From contig CANRPV010000015.1 of assembly GCA_947632575.1 (NCBI GenBank), positions 1 through 17,346 of the forward strand: a DNA stretch of 17,346 bases, given 5' to 3'. Every line of letters starts with the position of its first letter. Within the stretch, counting starts at the first letter, position 1. This document shows, piece by piece, positions 13,786 to 17,346 of this stretch. A model generated the notes under the pieces. It worked only from the letters and a program-made list of their open reading frames with translations. It made no database searches and was not told the origin of the DNA. The translations under genes and the position numbers were made by a program. The stretch is from an uncultured Eggerthellaceae bacterium. GTDB taxonomy: Bacteria > Actinomycetota > Coriobacteriia > Coriobacteriales > Eggerthellaceae.

Positions 13786-14607
13786 CTAACGCATGAACAC
13801 GATGTCGCCGGAAAGCGCAGGCTCGGGCTCGTCACAGCCCTCCTCGAGAAGCAGCAAACAGCCATGTTCGTCCATGCCGACCGCCACCCCATGGCGATGC
13901 TCGTTGATGCCTTTGAGCTGAACCTCCTCCCCGATGCCGATGGCAAGATCCAGCCAGCGTCGACGAATGTCTTCGAAACCCTCGGCTTGGAGAAGCTCGT
14001 AATCGGCCTGGAGATGATTAAGGATGGCGGCGGCAATGGGTTCACGCTCAAGCTCTTTGCCGTCGTTTAACGTCTTCAGGGCGATAGCCACCGAAGCCAA
14101 CTCTGGCGGGAACTGATCGTTGTTGATGTTCACGCCGATACCCATCGTCAGCCACTCGATGCCTCGTTCGGTGATGGAAGCCTCCGCCCTCATGCCGCAG
14201 ATCTTGCGACGGGCGTAGGGACCACTTGCCACCAAGATGTCGTTGGGCCACTTGATCCCCGCTGGAAAGCCGAATTCCCGCAGCGCCTCGGCCACGGCCA
14301 CCGCCGTGGTAAGCGTGCAGAGCGCGCCGTCGACCGGATCGAGACGCGGCCGGAAAAGCGGCGTGAAGTAAATCCCGCCCCGCGCCGGCGAATGCCAGGG
14401 ACGATTGAGCCTCCCCTTGCCGGCTGTCTGCTCTTCAGCGAAGGGCACCGCGTATTCAGGTTCCCCCGCTCGCGCCAGACGCTCCGCTTCGGTCATCGTA
14501 GAGTCGAGCACGTCGAAGACGGTGATACGCCAGGGATTGCCAGGCGTGAGATAACGCTCCATGAGCTCAACGCTAAGCAGCGGTTGCGGCGATGCGGGGG
14601 ATCCCAT
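13786..14607 (-). CDS. birA: Biotin--protein ligase
   Basis: The ligase activates biotin with ATP and transfers it to the carrier lysine; its likely targets include both EAMKM carriers in this window. Motifs are EQTAGKGRLNRPW (59-71, the biotinyl-AMP loop, with Lys in place of the usual second-position Arg), IKWPNDIL (118-125), RRKICGM (133-139, with the catalytic-site lysine at 135) and MGIGVNIN (155-162). The 273-residue protein has only the catalytic and C-terminal domains; the N-terminal winged-helix domain of repressor-type BirA is missing, so it should not regulate biotin genes by DNA binding. The ATG at 14607 has GAGG about 7 bases upstream. It follows eno by 44 bases, with no terminator seen, and precedes the malonate promoter. 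Confidence 0.95.
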   Translation of the reverse strand: MGSPASPQPLLSVELMERYLTPGNPWRITVFDVLDSTMTEAERLARAGEPEYAVPFAEEQTAGKGRLNRPWHSPARGGIYFTPLFRPRLDPVDGALCTLTTAVAVAEALREFGFPAGIKWPNDILVASGPYARRKICGMRAEASITERGIEWLTMGIGVNINNDQFPPELASVAIALKTLNDGKELEREPIAAAILNHLQADYELLQAEGFEDIRRRWLDLAIGIGEEVQLKGINEHRHGVAVGMDEHGCLLLLEEGCDEPEPALSGDIVFMR

Positions 14608-14651
14608 GTAAACCTCGTTAAATCCTGTTAAACCTTCGTAAGGCCGTAAGC

Positions 14652-15944
14652 CTAACGATTGATGTTGTAGAAGGCCTTCAGGCCAGCATACTGGGCCTGG
14701 TTGTCCAAAGCTTCCTCAATGCGAATCAGCTGGTTGTACTTGGCCACGCGATCGCTACGGGCGGGAGCACCGGTCTTGATCTGGCCGGCGTTGGTGGCTA
14801 CCGCCAGATCGGCGATGGTGGTGTCTTCGGTCTCACCAGAGCGATGGGAGATGATGCAAGCATAGCCATGGGTCTTCGCCAGCTCGATGGCATCAAGGGT
14901 CTCGGTCAGGCTGCCAATCTGATTCACCTTGATGAGGATGGCATTGGCGCAGCCGAGCTCGATGCCCTTGGCCAGGCGCTTGGTGTTGGTGACGAACAGG
15001 TCATCGCCCACCAGCTGGACCTTATCGCCGATGGAATCGGTCAGAGCCTTCCAACCATCCCAGTCCTCTTCAGCCATGCCGTCTTCGATGGAGATGATGG
15101 GATACTTCTCCACCAGCTTGGACCAGTAGTCCACCATTTCGGCGCTGGTCAGCTCACGGCCTTCGCCGGCGAGCACATACTTGCCCTTGTCGACGTCATA
15201 GAACTCGGTTGATGCCGGATCCATGGCGAACATGATGTCCGTGCCCGGCTCATAGCCCGCGGCCTTGCAAGCCTTGACGATGTATTCCAGCGGTTCTTCG
15301 TTGGTCTTGAAATTCGGAGCGAAGCCACCCTCGTCACCGACGCCACCGCCGAGTCCAGCGTCATGGAGTACCTTCTTAAGCGTGTGATAGATCTCAGCGC
15401 ACCAGCGCAGAGCCTCGGCGAAGGTGGGAGCGCCCACCGGCATGATCATGAACTCCTGGAAGTCCACGTTGTTGTCCGCATGCACACCGCCGTTGAGGAT
15501 GTTCATCATCGGCGTCGGAAGCAGATGAGCGTTGGTGCCGCCTACATATTTATAGAGAGGAAGATCGGCAGATTCTGCGGCGGCCTTAGCCACAGCCAGA
15601 GAAGCGCCAAGGATGGCGTTGGCGCCGAACTGACCCTTGTTGTCGGTGCCGTCGGCCTCGATCATGGCCTCGTCGATGGCGCGCTGATCCTCGGCCTCAA
15701 GACCCACGAGCACATCGGAGATCTCATCATTGACGTGATTGACGGCATTGAGCGTGCCTTTGCCCTGGTAACGGTCCTTGTCGCCATCACGCAGCTCCAC
15801 GGCTTCAAAGGCGCCGGTCGAAGCTCCGGAAGGAACCGCCGCGCGGCCGAAAGATCCGTCATCAAGCACTACCTCAACCTCAACGGTGGGGTTGCCGCGA
15901 GAATCCAGAACCTCACGCCCATAAACATCAACGATGACACTCAT
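14652..15944 (-). CDS. eno: Enolase (phosphopyruvate hydratase)
   Basis: Enolase converts 2-phosphoglycerate to phosphoenolpyruvate in glycolysis. The 430-residue protein is full length. Active-site residues are all in place: the PSGASTG loop (38-44), GDEGG with Glu205, metal ligands Asp242, Glu287 and Asp314, the catalytic Lys339 within the LIKVNQIGSLTET signature (337-349), and SHRSGETED (366-374). The start is the ATG at 15944, preceded by AGGAGG at about 7 bases; an in-frame ATG 15 bases earlier would overlap that site. A possible -10 (TAAGAT, 15987-15992) lies upstream but I cannot find a good -35. It is a housekeeping gene unrelated to malonate use. Confidence 0.98.
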   Translation of the reverse strand: MSVIVDVYGREVLDSRGNPTVEVEVVLDDGSFGRAAVPSGASTGAFEAVELRDGDKDRYQGKGTLNAVNHVNDEISDVLVGLEAEDQRAIDEAMIEADGTDNKGQFGANAILGASLAVAKAAAESADLPLYKYVGGTNAHLLPTPMMNILNGGVHADNNVDFQEFMIMPVGAPTFAEALRWCAEIYHTLKKVLHDAGLGGGVGDEGGFAPNFKTNEEPLEYIVKACKAAGYEPGTDIMFAMDPASTEFYDVDKGKYVLAGEGRELTSAEMVDYWSKLVEKYPIISIEDGMAEEDWDGWKALTDSIGDKVQLVGDDLFVTNTKRLAKGIELGCANAILIKVNQIGSLTETLDAIELAKTHGYACIISHRSGETEDTTIADLAVATNAGQIKTGAPARSDRVAKYNQLIRIEEALDNQAQYAGLKAFYNINR

Positions 15945-16087
15945 AGAAGGCCTCCTCATGGTCCACTAGTTTTCCAATTAAGGGCTATCTTAGCACGGGC
16001 TACGAAGCAAATTCGCCAAAGCCCCAAGCGGTTTGGCCAGAGGTTCGGGAAAAGCGTCTTGGAGAGGATACGGTTTGGGAAGGGGTC

Positions 16088-16921
16088 TTAGAAGAGGATG
16101 GCGAGCGCGACGCAAAAGCCGACGCCGACGATGAGCTCGAAGGCCGACGTCGCGCTAAAGCTTCGCTTGGATAAGGAGGTACGTATCTCCATCGCCCCAT
16201 AACAGCGGGAATCCATCGCCAAAGCCAGCGACTCGGCCCGCCGGAACAGTCCGACGAACAGCGGAATGAACACCGTCTGCCATGCCTTCAGCCTCTGCGG
16301 AAGCGAGCCTTCGTCGAAGTGGGATCCACGCGACCATTGAGCGTTTCTCACACGCGTGAACTCCTCGGCGGTAACCGGGATAAAGCGGATGGCGATGGAG
16401 AAGATGGTCGCGATGTCGTCGCTGGGTACGCCGAACCTTCTCAAGGGACGTAAAAACGCATTTAAGGCGTCGGAGAGTTCGGTTGAGGTGGAGGTATAGC
16501 AAACAAGCAAGCTCGCGAAAACCAAAAGCAGGATGCGAAACGCGTAAAAGAGACCTCTGAGCAGGCCTGGCACCGAAAAGGCCAGGGGCCCGATAGCCGG
16601 CACGACCAACTGCCAAATAGAGACCTGGCCCACCCCGGAGCTCGCGATGACCGCCGGATCCGCATAGACAAACATATTGAAGATGACCGTGATGCCGACC
16701 AGAAAGTAAATGGGTACCACCATGCCGAACACCCGTGAGGCGGGCAGCTGACTCGCGAAGAAAAGAGCCAGAAACGCGAGGGCGGCAATGGCCATGCCGA
16801 TCCAGTTATCCACGAAGAAAAGGCTTATGGAATAGACCAAGAGCAGTACGATCTTCACGCGCGCGTCGGTGCGATGGAGCAGCGAATCCCCGGGGACATA
16901 GCTTGTCACGTTTAATTTCAT
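16088..16921 (-). CDS. ecfT: Energy-coupling factor transporter transmembrane protein EcfT
   Basis: EcfT is the membrane scaffold that links substrate-specific S components such as BioY to a pair of ABC ATPases. From the chosen start the protein has 277 residues. It begins MKLNVTSYVPGDSLLHRTDARVK-like, the family's usual opening, followed by about five helices. Near the C terminus are the coupling motifs with Arg-Gly and Arg-Cys-Tyr-Gly, in QWSRGSHFDEG and LALAMDSRCYGAME. The start at 16921 has no ribosome binding site, but TATACT lies exactly 6 bases upstream, so the mRNA may be leaderless. A longer frame from 16978 exists with only a weak GAG ahead of it. EcfA ATPase genes are not visible. 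BioY at 4831-5388 is one possible partner. Confidence 0.9.
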   Translation of the reverse strand: MKLNVTSYVPGDSLLHRTDARVKIVLLLVYSISLFFVDNWIGMAIAALAFLALFFASQLPASRVFGMVVPIYFLVGITVIFNMFVYADPAVIASSGVGQVSIWQLVVPAIGPLAFSVPGLLRGLFYAFRILLLVFASLLVCYTSTSTELSDALNAFLRPLRRFGVPSDDIATIFSIAIRFIPVTAEEFTRVRNAQWSRGSHFDEGSLPQRLKAWQTVFIPLFVGLFRRAESLALAMDSRCYGAMEIRTSLSKRSFSATSAFELIVGVGFCVALAILF

Positions 16922-16927
16922 ACCAGC

Positions 16928-16933
16928 AGTATA
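16928..16933 (-). promoter_or_regulatory. Possible -10 element for leaderless ecfT transcription
   Basis: TATACT on the minus strand ends 6 bases before the ATG at 16921, placing the expected first transcribed base at the A of the start codon. No convincing -35 hexamer is present 16-18 bases upstream (best is a T-rich CCTTTT). Confidence 0.45.
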
Positions 16934-16966
16934 AAAGAAAGACCCTACGAAAAAGGGCTCAAAGAA

Positions 16967-17050
16967 TTCCGGAAACATTGAATCTCGAAAGCATCGACTT
17001 CCGGAAATACTTCCGAAAATAAATGAATCTCGGAAACAATATATTCCGGG
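16967..17050. repeat. Degenerate TTCCGGAA / GAATCTCGGAA repeats
   Basis: The palindrome TTCCGGAA occurs at 16967-16974 and 16999-17006, with TTCCGAAA at 17011-17018 and ATTCCGGG at 17043-17050. GAATCTCG(G)AAA occurs at 16980-16990 and 17025-17036. The composite unit, TTCCG-AAA...GAATCTCG-AA, appears twice with a period of about 44 bases. The same GAATCTCGGAA is found in the madB-hutP hairpin (12015-12026). The stretch lies upstream of ecfT. The origin is unknown; it could be an operator array or decayed hairpins. Confidence 0.5.
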
Positions 17051-17083
17051 ATAAATAAAATTCCCCCGGCAAACCGGGGGAAT
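17051..17083 (-). terminator. Intrinsic terminator after the Ala/Glu-rich gene
   Basis: On the minus strand a 10-bp GC-rich stem (arms 17074-17083 and 17060-17069, 4-base loop) is followed by TTTTATTTAT (17060-17051). It lies about 130 bases past the stop at 17213 and closes the upstream transcription unit. The 129 bases between stop and hairpin hold no gene I can support. Confidence 0.88.
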
Positions 17084-17212
17084 CTCACGATTGAAACTTA
17101 CACGCAGCTACCACGTGCGAACACTTTGACGCACTTAAGCGCTAAATGCTCAAAATCCGCAGCTGGTCAAAGCTTTGAGGGCTTAGACTCTAAGAATTAA
17201 GGCTTGAAAAAC

Positions 17213-17346
17213 TTAGAGATCGGCGGTAGCGGCCTTGGCCTCTTCAAACTCAGCGGCGGTCTCTGCAGCGGCGGCAGCGGCGCCCTCGTCACCAAGCTTG
17301 TCCGCATCCTCTACGGCTGCGGCGGCCTCATGAGCAGCCTCTTCCT
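17213..17346 (-). CDS. C-terminal end of an Ala/Glu-rich protein (runs off the window)
   Basis: The frame is open from the window edge to a TAA at 17213-17215 and gives about 43 residues made mostly of Ala, Glu and Asp, such as HEAAAAVEDADKLGDEG and ETAAEFEEAKAATADL. This kind of acidic, alanine-rich, probably helical or disordered tail is found on several unrelated bacterial proteins, including some ribosomal proteins and trigger factor of Actinomycetota, so the family cannot be told from this piece. A good terminator follows at 17051-17083, which supports this being a real gene end. Confidence 0.6.
   Translation of the reverse strand, partial: EEAAHEAAAAVEDADKLGDEGAAAAAAETAAEFEEAKAATADL

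Noticed and set aside
1..17346. tRNA or rRNA genes, insertion sequences, phage or defence genes
   Set aside because: I looked on both strands and found no transposase, integrase, terminal inverted repeats, tRNA-like cloverleaf or rRNA segment.

Overview
The window carries one dominant system: a biotin-dependent, sodium-pumping malonate decarboxylase (Mad-type) operon. Around it lie genes for biotin attachment and uptake, enolase, and a cell-wall/DNA-repair pair. Every credible gene is on the minus strand, so transcription runs from high to low coordinates. Base composition looks moderately GC-rich. Most genes have strong purine-rich ribosome binding sites and very short spacers. My best guess is an anaerobic bacterium, possibly of the Coriobacteriia (Actinomycetota). 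That rests on gene content, the style of the enolase and a possible leaderless start at ecfT; I cannot prove it from the window.

Layout in transcription order. At 17213-17346 is the tail of an Ala/Glu-rich protein, closed by a good hairpin terminator (17051-17083). Then come ecfT (16088-16921, transmembrane T component of an ECF vitamin transporter), eno (14652-15944) and birA (13786-14607, biotin ligase without a DNA-binding domain). After birA is a near-consensus promoter (13710-13738). It is followed by a leader of about 250 nt with repeated CAGAG-N3-TAGAG motifs, alternative hairpins and a U7 tract just ahead of the first ribosome binding site. The operon then reads: an unannotated 38-residue membrane peptide (13337-13453), madB (carboxybiotin decarboxylase/Na+ pump), a HutP-family RNA-binding antiterminator, madA, madE, madC, madD, madH, mdcG-like, biotin carrier copy 2, an internal terminator, bioY, biotin carrier copy 1, madL, madM and a citG/mdcB-like gene. 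Below it are an acidic two-helix membrane protein (1686-2246), alr with an unusual N-terminal extension (226-1647), and the start of a family-4 uracil-DNA glycosylase (1-216).

How they work together. MadL/MadM import malonate. CitG- and MdcG-type enzymes make and attach the phosphoribosyl-dephospho-CoA arm of the carrier MadE, and MadH acetylates it. MadA swaps acetate for malonate on MadE. MadC/MadD move the malonyl carboxyl group to biotin on the small carrier. MadB releases CO2 from carboxybiotin and exports Na+. BioY (with EcfT and ATPases outside the window) and BirA supply and attach biotin.

The most interesting part is regulation. A HutP homologue is encoded inside a malonate operon whose leader looks like a HutP-type attenuator, with UAG/GAG-rich motifs at the transcript 5' end and in a terminator loop. 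Other points are two protein-identical biotin-carrier genes flanking bioY, a probable frameshift at the end of madM, a hidden small membrane protein, and a hairpin that could hide the hutP ribosome binding site.
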